A stretch of 64,000 nucleotides of DNA, from assembly GCA_035582835.1 (NCBI GenBank), contig JAYKAV010000478.1, forward strand, positions 1,286,696 through 1,350,695. The letters are read 5' to 3'. The translations under genes and the position numbers were made by a program. The DNA is from Phoebastria nigripes (lineage: Eukaryota; Chordata; Aves; Procellariiformes; Diomedeidae). The notes below the pieces were generated by a model, which was not told the origin of the DNA, searched no databases, and saw only the letters and a list, made by a program, of their open reading frames with translations. This document shows positions 41,016 to 52,768 of this stretch, piece by piece (position 1 is the stretch's first letter; each line of letters opens with the position of its first letter).

Positions 41016-41021
41016 TATAAA
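41016..41021 (+). promoter_or_regulatory. LTR TATA box
   Basis: TATAAA in the context 'cagcgtataaagctggggga' marks the retroviral core promoter. Transcription would be expected to start about 25-30 bases downstream, heading toward 41.3 kb and beyond. Confidence 0.75.
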
Positions 41022-41203
41022 GCTGGGGGAAGACGAAGGAAGCAGGGGGACGTTCGGAGTGATGGTGTTTGTCTTCCCAAGAAACCGTTACGCATGATGG
41101 AGCCCTGCTTTCCTGGAGATGGCTGAACACCTGCCTGCTGATGGGAAGCAGTGAATGAATTCCTTGTTTTGCTTTGTTTGCCTGCGTGGCTTTTGCTTTA
41201 CCT

Positions 41204-41209
41204 ATTAAA
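41204..41209 (+). terminator. LTR poly(A) signal
   Basis: ATTAAA in 'tacctattaaactgtc', followed by T-rich and TG-containing sequence, fits the polyadenylation signal at the R/U5 border of the LTR. Confidence 0.65.
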
Positions 41210-41335
41210 CTGTCTTTATCTCAACCCATGAGTTTTCTCACTTTTATTCTTCCAATTCTCTCCCCCATCCATCCAGGGGGGAGCGAGCGAGCGGCTGTAT
41301 GGTGCTTAGTTGCCGGCTGGGGTTAAACCATGACA

Positions 41336-41340
41336 GATGG
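41336..41340. repeat. Target-site duplication, right copy
   Basis: GATGG, identical to 40740-40744, follows the terminal CA of the LTR. Confidence 0.9.
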
Positions 41341-42949
41341 CCATTCAGAGCCATGTAGTCATGGAGTTTAATATAAGTACACTGCAAGATGACTCCAGCA
41401 TCATAAGGAAATAATACTCAGCTATACAAGGATTGCGAGACTACATTCTTAGCTTCTTCTCCTGCCCAAGTTTTCCCCAGTTTCATATGAAAATGCCAAT
41501 ATATTCAAAATAAAATAATGTTAAGCATTTACTTAATGGCTTGTTTTTCAAAAGAGCTGGGTATCCATTAGCTTTCTTGTAGTCACTGAAAAAACTGAAA
41601 AATCATTTGCTTAAAAATTCAGTAGTTTAATCCATGGGTTAAACTTTTGGAGATCTTATCCCTACTTTTTAAACAAAGCAAAGGAAACATTAGGTACCAC
41701 AGCAGTGTTCCCATTCTCTGTTACCATGCCACCATGGTCATGTTACTTCCGAAAAGAGAATGAGGTAGGTCTGAAATGAAATCAGGGACTCAAATACCTA
41801 TGAACTTTCTAGAAGAAGCAAGAATCTAAATCCAAATTTTGGAGCTAGTTTCCTAACACTGGGCCAAGTCTATCCCCTTGTCAGGAATATACTTAAAATT
41901 TGGAGTTTTCTGGCACCACAAACCATGATCTTAGTTCGGTGCTTGAGCAGTCTTTTGTTTACAGTTATCAGATATTTACAGGAGGAGATTTCCCCCACCC
42001 CAAGCCCCCTACNCCTTTGGATTAGAAGACAGAAGCTCACGGTGAATGCCATATTGCACAAGTGTGTGAGGTGAGAAATAGTAGTAAAGCTCTCGCTAAG
42101 CAGTTGCCTTTGTTAAATCACCTTCAGCTGATGAAGATCCAGGATGTGTCTGCAGGATCTCTGTTTTAAAACCTCTCATCCTGAAGACCTCTATGTAGCC
42201 AAGCACGTTTTTTCTAGTCCTGAAATTTATGCACAGATCAATTTCAAATGCAACTCAGTTTTACTTTAAAGATACCAAATCAACCCTTGCAGATCTTGCA
42301 TCCTAGTTCTAGAGAATATATCTGAACGAACATCTTCTGAGCTAAAGATTATTCCTAGATACTTAGGGGTGATGCATTTGGGATAGCTAATTGTAAGATC
42401 TGTAACCTGTAATGAGCTCCAGATACTCACACAGATGGTACTCCAGGAATATTGTCTTAATTTTCTTTCTCATTTCCTTCCCTTTTAATAAGATGTTCCT
42501 ATAATTAAAGTAGCCTAAGGCTTGATTCAGCGGGTAATAACTCATGCTGAGGTTCAGTGAGAGCCTGAAGCTAAATATGCTTAGATATGAATAATACACA
42601 GTTATTTTCCCCCTGCTGTTTTTACTGCCATATCCCTTGGCTTGTTTGAAATGGGTAAGTGAACACAGAATTTGCGAAGCCGACAACATTGTCTTCTGCC
42701 AAGGAAAGTGCTTTCCCTGCCTCCACCCTGCCCATCTCTGCAAGCCTGAGGTCAAATCACACTGAGCCCTGGCCAGGATGGCCTTCATGGCAGACATGGT
42801 CCTCATCGGAGCCTGCACGGCACCTGAAGGTGCTGCTACATCCAGAAGGGAGACTAATCCTCCAAGCATGTACACTCACAGCTAACTGTAAGGGTGTGAA
42901 TAACACATTCATGTGTTTAAAGTCATACACATGCACACACAGTTGCAAG

Positions 42950-43080
42950 GATGGGGCCCTAATTGGAGTTTGCAGCCAGCTGTCTACAATTAATGAAGAG
43001 GGCTCATTAGTCGGCATGGAAACCAGCTCTGCACATGAGCCAACTAAAGAGCAGGCAGAACTCTTGCTGCTGAAATCATA
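42950..43080. promoter_or_regulatory. Candidate conserved non-coding element
   Basis: The block holds CAGCTG (an E-box), ACAATTAATGA (homeodomain-type) and CTCATTAG words close together, between flanks of different texture. Without other genomes conservation cannot be shown. It may equally be part of an unrecognised exon, since the 140-codon plus-strand frame (42659-43081) runs through it. Confidence 0.25.
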
Positions 43081-43989
43081 GGGAGGTAAAAAGGTTTTCA
43101 AGTTTTTTTTCCCTTGTTTTGTCAGATCCAAAATTCAGGAATGTACAGAGCCCAGATTGTTCACCAGATGAATTGCTTATCAATTAAGAAAACCTCTGAA
43201 TGCAGAAACTTTAAGGATGTCATGATTCCTCTGATTTAAAATTGTTGTCTCCTTCCTCCTCAAAAAAGTCCTTAAAATCCTTTGGTTCCCTGTTTCTGTG
43301 GCAAGCTAAAATCCTAGTCACATTCTGGAGTCTGTTTATGAAATCCTCGGGTAACCCTGAAACCTGGCTTATCACCCAGGCACCCCGGCAGAGAAACAAA
43401 CAGCAAGTGAGACATTGACCAAAGCGGCCAAACGGCAATCATTGTGTGATGAAAAAATCTAGCAACAAAAATCTAGCTGATATATTAGGAGCCTATGACT
43501 AGAAATAAAGATATGGATGTTGTTTAGTGTTTTTTATTACTCAGGACTTTATATTCTTAAATCATTATGCAGTTGTTGATACTGTAACATGTTTATTCTC
43601 GGTTGATCCATGCATAACTGAGGTCAACCCATGGCATTTATAAACATGCTTTGTTTAGTCTTGGGTTTTATCCTACCATAAAAATGAGCAATTAATAAAT
43701 AAAAGAAGAAAACTGGCCACACAAAGGACAGGCTTCCAAAATCAAGATGCTGGATGTTTTACTCTGATTTGAATACCACAGTTTCAGAGACTTACAAGTA
43801 CTTTTAAAGCTTAAACTAGAAGAAGCACATGTGTGCTTGTACACAGGGAATCGACAGAGCCTGCCCACTTGAGCCTAGGATTAAGCGTGTGAATTGATCC
43901 CGACACTCTGTCATCGGTAGGTGCCCAGAGCTCAGCTCCAACTGGGCCTGCCACACACAGCAGTCATGGGTTCATGCCACCCCTTCTAA

Positions 43990-44250
43990 AGATAGCGAAG
44001 TACGGCCAAGGAGTCTTTGCTCTTGTTTCAAGCTCATTAGATGAGTGATGACAGGTTATAGTAGCGGTCCCTCGTGGCCAGACAACAAGCAAGGCCCCCA
44101 ACTGCTGCTGTCCACTACAATTGCAGCTGAATTTAGCCAGCTGTTGTAACAACCAGCGCGACATAAGAAACAGACCTCCCTGTGCTCTTGTTTAACGAGC
44201 TTTGTGCATTTTATGCAAGTTCCCCTGCAAGATGCCACTCAATCAGGAGG
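43990..44250. promoter_or_regulatory. Candidate conserved non-coding element
   Basis: The block has an E-box CAGCTG inside 'agccagctgttgtaacaa' and a CTTTGT (SOX-type) word five bases before a TTATGCAAG (POU/C/EBP-type) word at about 44200-44220. It also holds several CpGs. This density of factor-like words suggests an enhancer-type element, but this is inference from motif texture only. Confidence 0.25.
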
Positions 44251-45857
44251 CTTTGTGCTACTGCTGAAGCATATGGCTATATCCTCTCGCTTCTTATGTT
44301 GGCCTTCATATTGGCAGAAACCCCTTCCTCTTAGTTGTTCCCTGTCTTTCAGTCTGCTGAGTCTGAACTAAATTGAATATTTGCAGGGAAAGAGAAAGCA
44401 GGTAGCTCTCCTCACCCCCCCTGTTTCTCTCCAGACTGACTGCTCAAGTTTATGCTCTTTATTTTAAGAAAGGGGCGGAGGGAAATACCAAAAGGGGATT
44501 TTGTTTTCACAGCCTACTTCATATGTAACAAAGATTCAATACCAGTGTGCATCCTGAGTTCATTTTTGCAAAGCAAGCAGTGGATTTTGTCTTTGTTGGG
44601 AATAATTGAAAATATTTTTTCTCTTTGACCCTTTGGGGAAAATAAACAGAGTCTAAATACTTGTAAGAAATGTGCCCTCAATCCCAGAATTCTTGTTAAA
44701 ACTGTTTTCCCTGTTTCACTTCTTTGCAACCAGTTTTACCAGAGATAGTAGTAGATGAAGAATATGTAAAACCCCTCATTCTCTCTCCCTTGTTTTAAAA
44801 CATTCCAATGTNGAGTATTCAAACCTGTGAGATGAGTACTCATCCAAGAAAGAGGGTTTTCTAATTAGAAGATTAGAAGTTTAATGTTGGTGTCTTTTAA
44901 GTATCAAAAACACTATATGGTTACCTCAGCCAAATCTCTAATATGATCTTCGTGTGTTCATCTAGTATCATTGGCTGTAATCATATCTAGGCTCAAGACT
45001 AAGTTAAATTCACAGCACTTCCAGTTTTACGGTCCTTCCCTGCACTCATACTATTTTCTGAATTACTGGAAGATACCTAACTTCATGAGTCAAAACTCAC
45101 TAATCTGGGGAAGCATTGCAGTAGCCCCAACGCTCTGATATTCTGAACAATCATCTTCACAGTAGATTTCTGAAGGATATTGGCACACATAATTGATTGG
45201 GTTGCATTATAAAGCGTTGAAGAGGAGGAAAACCTTGTAGACTTTGTTGTTTGACAATGTGCCAATAAAGTTATGACCTCTGTTTTTGTTCAATTTGCCA
45301 GTGGTAGGTATAAATACATATCTACCACCCAGCACCCAGTCCTATTTTCCAAATTTGTGTTAGCAGTTAAAACTAGAAAAAGACTTCTTAACTGATTTCC
45401 AGTGTGCAAAACCTTCTCAGAATATGTGGGAAGGATTTTGTTTCTGTTCTGTAGATGTGTTGGTTCATTGTTCTAAATGTTTCCTAGTAAAACATCACAC
45501 ATTATTTGGTGCAGATGGAGGCAAGGCAGACAGCCAGGCATGGGGCACAGTTTGAGAAAGTGATGAGGCCTTTGTGGTTAACTAAGTCATGTTTTAAAAT
45601 AAATTGCCATAATAACAATGCCGTATTGAGATATTGCAACTGTTTTCTTATTTCAGTCACTTGCTTTCAGCTCTCAGAGACAAGGATCTTCCTTCTTCTT
45701 TCTAGAGATATTATGATGCATGAAATATCAAGAATCACTGAACAAAGTACTGATCTAAATCCAAACAGAAAAGAGTCTTTTTATGAAAAACTCCATCACA
45801 ATTTTGTGCGGCAGTGAGAGTTTTGTTCTCTTAATGGCTCTGAGTTAATACGTTCTG

Positions 45858-45884
45858 AGTAATGTGACACTCTGTCACATTACT
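45858..45884. repeat. Perfect 12-bp inverted repeat with 3-base loop
   Basis: AGTAATGTGACA (45858-45869) and TGTCACATTACT (45873-45884) are exact reverse complements around CTC. Beyond the perfect arms, GTTAATACG on the left and GTTATTAC on the right may extend the pairing imperfectly after a small shift. It could be the relic of a miniature inverted-repeat transposon or a protein-binding palindrome. The 3-base loop is too short for a standard microRNA precursor. Confidence 0.9.
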
Positions 45885-46055
45885 AGTTATTACTAATTTT
45901 GTCCTAATTATGACAGTACTTTTATCTTTCAGTGCAAAGCTATTCAGTGATAATTTTAAGCCTTGATTTCATTTTCATTGTTTTCTCAGCCATGCTGCCT
46001 TCTCGTAAAGAAGACCTGATGTCTTGGTTGTCCTTGTTTAGTGTGAATATTAAAA

Positions 46056-46190
46056 CATAGAATCATAGAATCATTAAGGTTGGAAAAGACCTCTAAGATC
46101 ATCGAGTCCAACCGTCAACCCAACAGCACCATGCCCACTAAACCATGTCCCTAAGTNCCTCATCTACACGTCTTTTAAATACTTCCAGGG
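46056..46190 (-). mobile_element. CR1: CR1 LINE 3' end, short minus-strand copy
   Basis: Reading the plus strand, two CATAGAAT units are followed by 'ggttggaaaagacctctaag', 'atcatcgagtccaacc', 'accatgcccactaaacc' and 'cttttaaatacttccaggg'. This is the reverse complement of the avian CR1 3' end. Only the last 135 bases are present, so it is strongly 5'-truncated and carries no coding capacity. The words around 'gtcaacccaacagcaccatgcccac' differ from the copy at 52.8 kb, which has 'attaacctagcactgccaag'. The two therefore come from different CR1 subfamilies rather than from local duplication. One N lies inside at 46157. Confidence 0.95.
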
Positions 46191-46860
46191 CAATCTACAA
46201 TCATCTACAGAACATGCAACCTTGGCACACAATGCATATTCTGTATTCGTAATACACACTAGGGAATGAATTCTAACTCTAGGGAAGTTAACAGCAACTT
46301 CTCTACTTTAACAGAGTCAGGATTTGCTTCTAGTTGCTTTGTCCTTTTATGCATTCCTCGTATCTTGATGCAGACTCAACAAGGTGCTTAATATTGAGTC
46401 TGCAATTCATATTGAATTCAAAAAAAGGAATTAAACTTTAATCTTAGTTCTAATCCTAATGGAAAGCAATAACTTTTTATGAACGATTCATTACTGTGCT
46501 ATTAAGTAGTTTAAAAAACACTGCCTCTAGCATTTGCAGTAAATATTTGCATTTGGAGTGTCTGGGAACTCCACCAGTTTCTGACTCTTATTTGAGATCT
46601 GAAAGATTTAGACAAAAGTATTCTTCCTCCTTTTTTATTTTGTTACACAACCCAATTTCCCCTACATTTAATTCATTTAATATGCAAAAAGATTATCCAC
46701 TTCAAAACTAACTCTGTAGTAGTATAATGTTTTCCCAGCAGTGTTCACTGAGGTCTTACTTAACTGCATCACTATTCAAAGTCTGATGCAAATTCCTCAT
46801 GCATTTTTATGGTGCTTATCACTACAATAGCTAAGTGCAACAAAACATGAATATGCGTAT

Positions 46861-46945
46861 ATTCACAACATCTTTGTGAGGTGATGATTGTACTGTCAAT
46901 TTACAGCTTACAACTGAGACAGAGAGGTCAATATAAATAACATCC
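46861..46945 (-). repeat. MIR-like ancient SINE relic
   Basis: 'attcacaacatctttgtgag', then 'gtgatgattgtactgtcaat', then 'caactgagacagagaggtca' parallels the reverse complement of the MIR/CORE-SINE body (tcacaacaaccctgtgaggt, attattatccccattttaca, gaaactgaggcacagagaggt). It is highly diverged and the ends are approximate. Confidence 0.55.
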
Positions 46946-48724
46946 ACTGACAATAGGTACTCAGTTTGAGACTCTTAAGATCTGATTTTTTAGAGTATAA
47001 GTATCATGTATCACATACATGTCAAAGTGAAATGCAGGTTATCTTTAGTTATGTCTGCGAGTGCTTTGTTTTTGCACAGAACTCAGTATCTCAAGTCAGG
47101 CACCAGATAATGAGAAATCCAAGTTTCAGCACTACGTGAGAAAGATCAGATCAAAATAACTAGCCAGCCTGCCCTTGGGAGACCAGGGCAGTGCCATGTA
47201 AGGAACATCCTGTTTCACCGAGGAGCATCATGTCCCAAAGAGCTACTGCCTAAACAGACAACACAGTGGTAGAAGAAGGAAAGCATTATTTCCATTTTGT
47301 CAGGGTTTAAAACAAAATCATAGGCAAATATGGGAAATTTTTCAAAAACACATACAATGTGTTGCTTTCCACTTAGCACTCAGGAAATCTATGTGAAATG
47401 TAGGTACAAAAGACAAAGATCAAAATGGCCTCAGTATAGGGTATAAGCATATGCTTCCTTTGAAAAACAGCTGGAGTGGAGATGCTGTCACTTTGTAGGT
47501 GTATACAAATGCTGAGTTATTTCTTGGCAGCTNTATTCCCTAAAAACTGTGTAAGAAGATGAAATATGCAAGGGCTCTTGGCAAAAATGCTGTTTGATTT
47601 ATTTTGAAAAAATTTGAAAGCTTAGATCGAGCTGCAGGGCCTGTGACCTACAGTTTATGTAGCTGACAGTATGAGAATTTTTGGCTCCTCCTGTCAGATC
47701 TGGAAGGGAGGATCTAGACCCAAAGTCCAGTACTGAAGTCAAAAGATCATTCTTCTCTCGAAGGAAAAAAGCTGGTATTAATACAGGTGTCCTGTCTAGA
47801 GTAATTGGTAAAGAGATGAGCTGCAGCCAGGAGCACAACAGAGTTATTCAGAAACACCAAGGAGATGATCTGTAGTAATTCTGAACTGTTTGTCACCCTC
47901 ATTCACTAAAAACATTTTGCTTTAGCAGAAGAAAAGGAAGGAAAGGAGCAAATGCTGTGTCTGACATTGTTACTTATTTCCCTGGATTACCCTGATGCCC
48001 TGAATTAAACCCCCAAAACTAGTAAGAAACTGTTTCCCAGAAAAGTCTCAGATTAGCATGTTTTTTCAGAGTTATTTGCATTGGTGTTTATTTCGTGTAA
48101 GCTGATGAAAGTCCCAAGGGTTTACCTCTGACAAAAAAAGTGGGACAAATACACGAGTGCCCAGCAGCTCAACTCAGCTGTGGTGAGGCTGCCAAAGGAG
48201 ATAATTCTGCCAAGCGAAATGGCTTCCAGGTTGTGCACTTGTGTGTCAAAATGACATTAGTGTATTTTGACATAAGTGCTGTCTCTTGTCAGAGATAAGC
48301 TTCAAAACCACAGAGATGGAGAGATGGGAAACTGGAGGTTGACAGAAAAAATAGAAATTGACAGAAAAACATAAAGAGAATCTGTTAAAACAAACTCAAC
48401 ACTCCAAGAGCCAGCGATACCTTCAAGGATCAAATTTAGAGCAAAGGATGTTTTATTGCTGNATGACCATGATAGTTTAGGAATAGGAAATAAATTTTAT
48501 CTGCAAAATGCAATGGAATTTAAAAATCCTTGTGTCTGCTCTAATGTCTGGAGCTGCCTGCCCACTGCTAGCTGACGAAAGAAGCTTAAACCACACAAAG
48601 AGTATGGAGCTAGTTAAAAAAGACTGATATGCCTGTTCATATCTATTTTGATATAAATTCTGGACAACTTAGATGCTTACCTAAACAAATTTCAACAAGG
48701 AACTCTACAAAGACCATGACACAC

Positions 48725-48860
48725 TTCAATTTCACAGCTTGAGGAATGGATACTTTCAGAGGTGAAATTATTTGCCAAAGTTTACATGCATTGCAGGCCA
48801 GTAATAATACCAAGACCTGAACTAGGCATCCCCAGTCCTAACCTGGAGCTGAATCCCATA
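48725..48860 (-). repeat. MIR-like ancient SINE relic
   Basis: The order 'aatttcacagcttgaggaat', 'cagaggtgaaattatttgcc', 'caagacctgaactaggcatc', 'cagtcctaacctggagct' follows the reverse complement of MIR (cacagatgaggaactgag, cagagaggtgaagtgacttgcc, gaacccaggcctcc, cagtccagtgct). The fit over about 130 bases is good for such an old element. Confidence 0.6.
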
Positions 48861-50160
48861 GCTCAAGTCATCCTTGGCCAGCAGAACTGTGGATTTCCAA
48901 TAGTGTGGCTGTACTCACAAGCCTCTGGGTCAGAGACTCTCCCTGAACAATCACTCACTGATTGATTACGGGGTACCTGGGAAGCTGGACTTGTCACTTG
49001 GAAATACAGAGAGAGGAATATATAGCTTCGTTTGCAGCAGTTATCACTGAGGTTTCCTACCTCTGGTTAGCGACACAGAATTTCCGTTAAATACCACGGG
49101 CCAAAACCTTGCTGAATGGGGTTAAAGGTTTCTAACTTCACATCAACAAAACTTCCTGCCAGAGTGATTGTTATGTCCAACAAGGTAGGTCATTTCCCTC
49201 CTGTATGTTTTCCTCCTCTTATCTCTGGTGGCTCCAAAAGCACATAGGATTCACAGAAGCTAAAACTAAAACAACAACCTACATCCAGTCAATCAGGTCA
49301 TCTCTGATCTTTCGGTCAGTCCCCTTTGACAACCACACAGTCAACAAAAATGCTCAGAGATGCCAGTAAGTTTAATTCCCCTATCCCTTTCACAGGCTTG
49401 AAGCCTGCGGAAATCAGAATGGTAATTTTCAGCTTCCTAACCAAATTTCAGCAATCAAAGAAGAAGGGTGCTGCCAATTATAGGTGACATGACTTCCTCT
49501 GACAGCTGTTTATTAACATGACTGATGTCTGCTCATCTCTGCTAGAGTCCAGAAGCTTCTGCAGGCACACAGGAAGATCAAAGACTTCTATCTAAGTCCT
49601 CTACCTCAAAATATTTACTTGCTGTCATCTGGAGAGATAGAGAGAAGCCATGGCCTCAACATCTGACAACTCACTTGTGGCGCTTACTACTGTGCCATTT
49701 GCCATTAATGTCACCAGCGATATAAATAGGATATCGCAATGCCTACATAAGAGTAGTTTCCAGACAGAGATAGCTAGATCAAATTCAACCTGGACAAGGC
49801 AAAAGAAATACAGCCAGGAAGGAGGGATTGCTAGGAAAATGGCCTTCCATGGAAGTATACGTACAGAGCANGAGCCCTGAAGATCAATAAACTCAAAGAT
49901 TTTTTTGAGTCAGATAGGGCCTCCAATCCTTAAGCCCAGATTTATGTACTTAGATTTGATTCTCAGGTTGTTGTTATTGCTTAATGCCATACAGTCCATC
50001 ATGATTAAGACACTTCAGCCACATAAGGCTGAAGAAAATATTGCATCATCTTGTTTAGCAATATAATTATACAACAGCAATATCATTGCTAAACTAAGCC
50101 AGGCATCACTGAGGGAACAGATCAACTCCACAGCACTTTAGGACAACATTTTGAGACAAA

Positions 50161-50222
50161 AAAAGAATATATTACAAATAAAAAAGAATAATAAAAGAAT
50201 ATTAAAAGAATATATTACAAAT
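50161..50222. repeat. Duplicated A/T-rich unit, 43-bp spacing
   Basis: AAAAGAATATATTACAAAT occurs exactly twice (50161-50179 and 50204-50222). AAAAAGAATAATAAAAGAAT-type filler lies between. It probably arose by tandem duplication followed by slippage. Confidence 0.92.
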
Positions 50223-52768
50223 ATCTGCCATATGGCCCATGAGTGAAAGCTATCCTTTAGACAGCTGCTTGTCTTCTCTCTTTTAAAGCTCTCTTTAAGC
50301 TTCACATAAACAGGACTTCTACTGTACAGCACAAGGACTAGTATAGCAGTGACAGCACAAGCTAAGAGGCAATTCTGAAACAGTGTTTTTTTACAGCTGT
50401 GTATGCTGCTGCAAAGATTTCCAGACAAATTCTGGTATTTAAAAAGTTTGCACCAGGTCCACAAAAGCATTTACATATTTCACTCCCATTAAAATCCCGG
50501 AGGAAATCAACAGGAGTTCAGCGCTTGTTCCCAATCAGTGCATCTGAGCAGCAGTCCTCACAGTGAGATTGGTAATGAACAGTGAAGCCAGTTGCCACAA
50601 CATCCAGATGCACTTGAGAGAGGATGACAAATTTTAAGTCCACTTGATTTGGAAATCCCTAATTTTTTGCCTTAAACAGTAGTCCCAGTTTTATTTAAAT
50701 GCCATTTTATTAATCTGTTTTCTAGACTGCTCAGTACATGATCTGACAGTCATTGAAGATGAAGTGAAAAATGGAAGTCAAGACTCTTAAACTGCGCCAC
50801 TGCCTGCAGTATTTTAATTTTATATATGAAATCAGGCATCATAAACTGAATTAATCTGTTATACACTTCCACTGACTTTAATGAAACAGTCAAGGGTTAA
50901 ACCTGACATTTTGGATCTGGACATCTGGTATTTTTACTAATTCCTTTTAGAAATTTTACTCTGGTCTTTCCCCACCCCAGGAAAAGCAGTGATATTTCAG
51001 GATGTTTATTTGAAGGCATGTTGAATTCACAAATTGTATAGCTAAATTTTTTAACTGCTCGTGGAATGGAAGTCAACCTGTCTGTTGCTCCCAGTACATT
51101 TTGCAGTGCTTTGATTTCTGGACTTTTGCCAAAGTGTGGTATTGTTCAGGTCCTTTGTCTTGCCATTTCTTACTGTTACGGTTTTGTCTGTTGGGTCAAA
51201 GAGATTAGATTTCATTAGCACAGCAAACTGAAAAAAAAATACAAGTTATTAGATAATCATTAAAGCACATCTGTTGCCTTTTTCAGAGTGCCAAAGTCTG
51301 AATTCCACTGAACTAGTGACATGGCACTTGACCAGCGCTTAGTTCAGCTATGGTCAATGAGCTGCAAAAGGATTAAAATACTAGCAGCTAGTTGATTCAA
51401 CCTAATCCCTGGCAGTTTTGTTTAGATTGCAAAGAAGGGTGCCTAGAGCAAAAGAGAATGAAACAATTGCCATAAGAAAATGCTAACATTTTTGAGGCCA
51501 TTCCACAAATGGTGCTATACTGGTGCTCCACTTTGGTGTTACGCCAAGACATCAGTTCCTCATGTACTCTAAATACACTTTCATGTACTTCCACCCTGAG
51601 TCTGTTCAAAAGTCCCTGAGAACTTCTCAGCCTGAAAGTCTGGCTGTTAAAGAATGGAAACAGGTATTCACTCCATCATCCATACACCCAAAGTGAACAG
51701 CAATCTGGACTATGAATGAATATCATGTCTCAAATGTCAGCTGCTTCTCTCTTTTCAGAAACTCTTCTGAAACATCCTTGTGGCAAATATTTTAAATCAT
51801 AGGCTTTTTTTTCATGTATCATTTTAGTCTATTTTTTAAAGAAAACATGTATATGTTATATATATATCTTTGCAAAGTACTAGAAATCACGTTTTTACAG
51901 ACAAAAACTAGGATTTCCAAAGAAGCCTTGATGGAAGGAAGCACCCAGTACCCATCAGATGTCACTTGTGATTTAAACTTACAGTCTTATCACATAAGCA
52001 CTGTACATGTTTAATCAGGTAGCTGCCTATGACTAATTCTACAGAATTATTTAAGAATTTACAGAGGAAGAAAAGGAAAAACCCTTGATCATAAAAAAAA
52101 TTATCACATATTAGGCCACACACATTTAGGAGGACTTACTTTCCTTAAGTAATGGTCTGGATTACTGAAATCACTGTTGCTTTGGTGTGATTGTCATCAG
52201 CTAATTTAAGACTCGAGCTATTTTGTGATTTAGTATAGGATTCCTGATTTGCTTATTAAAGATTCAAGCTAGTCAAGTTGTACACAAAGGTGAAAAGGAA
52301 GTTCTCGGGTGGTTTTCTACCATCCCTGACCACAGCAAAAATCCACCGTCATAACATCTAACCAACGTAGACATTCACAGGTGCTAAGGACCCAATCCAT
52401 AATCCGCTGAAGACACTTAGCATTTTCTTGAGCCACTGAATATATATTTGTAAAAAGAAGCTGAGAGTACTGCTGGAACTGCATTTCACCCCACTCCATG
52501 GCTGGGTCTGTCAGGTAAATGTTGCCTTTCTCTACAAGGCTTTTTCCAAGTTGAAACGTAAAACTTCCTCTTTTAGCAACGTAGATGTGTGAGGAACAAG
52601 ATGGATTTCCACTTTGTTCATGTTAGCTGGTATTCCTCAAAGTGCATTTTTTAACCTAAGAAACACCTGCAAAACCAAACCAGACTGATGTTCTTTGGAA
52701 GCTTCGCTACCTGGACTGGTTAAACTGTTACTATATGGAGTTTAGAATTTTTTTGCTAGCTATTAATT

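Larger units (their letters stand above)
40745..41335 (+). mobile_element. Solo LTR of an avian endogenous retrovirus
   Basis: This is a 591-base long terminal repeat that begins TGTGCTGG and ends ACCATGACA, keeping the canonical TG...CA termini. Its opening 'ggttttgactggggtagagttaatt' and its closing 'tctttatctcaaccc' plus 'ggggttaaacca' phrases are ones I recognise from an LTR family abundant in birds. Inside are a TATA box (TATAAA, 41016-41021) and a poly(A) signal (ATTAAA, 41204-41209) about 190 bases downstream, which puts U3, R and U5 in plus orientation. Perfect GATGG duplications flank it, so it is a complete solo LTR formed by recombination between two LTRs, with the internal genes lost. 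A 5-bp duplication is typical of ERVL-class elements, though other classes can also give it; the class is an inference. The open frame at 40581-41126 crosses the flank and U3 and is not a gene. Confidence 0.93.
41341..46055. other. Non-coding stretch with candidate conserved blocks
   Basis: I see no recognised gene. The block 42387-43131 is unusual in having long open frames on both strands (162 and 124 codons on minus, 140 on plus) with no family resemblance. Two sub-blocks (42950-43080 and 43990-44250) look like conserved non-coding DNA because they pack homeodomain-type, E-box and SOX/POU-like words. That is an impression, not evidence of conservation. The 45858-45884 hairpin lies near the end of the stretch. 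Confidence 0.5.
46191..52768. other. Unique AT-rich stretch with ancient SINE relics
   Basis: No gene recognised. Contents that can be named are MIR-like relics at about 46.86-46.95 and 48.73-48.86 kb, and a duplicated A/T-rich unit at 50161-50222. Frames of up to 110 codons (50138-50470 minus) cross A/T-rich repeats and look like chance. Confidence 0.55.

Noticed and set aside
40581..41126. 181-codon plus-strand open frame, the longest in its region
   Set aside because: It starts in the flank and runs through the U3 and TATA region of the solo LTR. The GATGG duplications show that its two halves were joined only by the insertion, so it is not an evolved gene.
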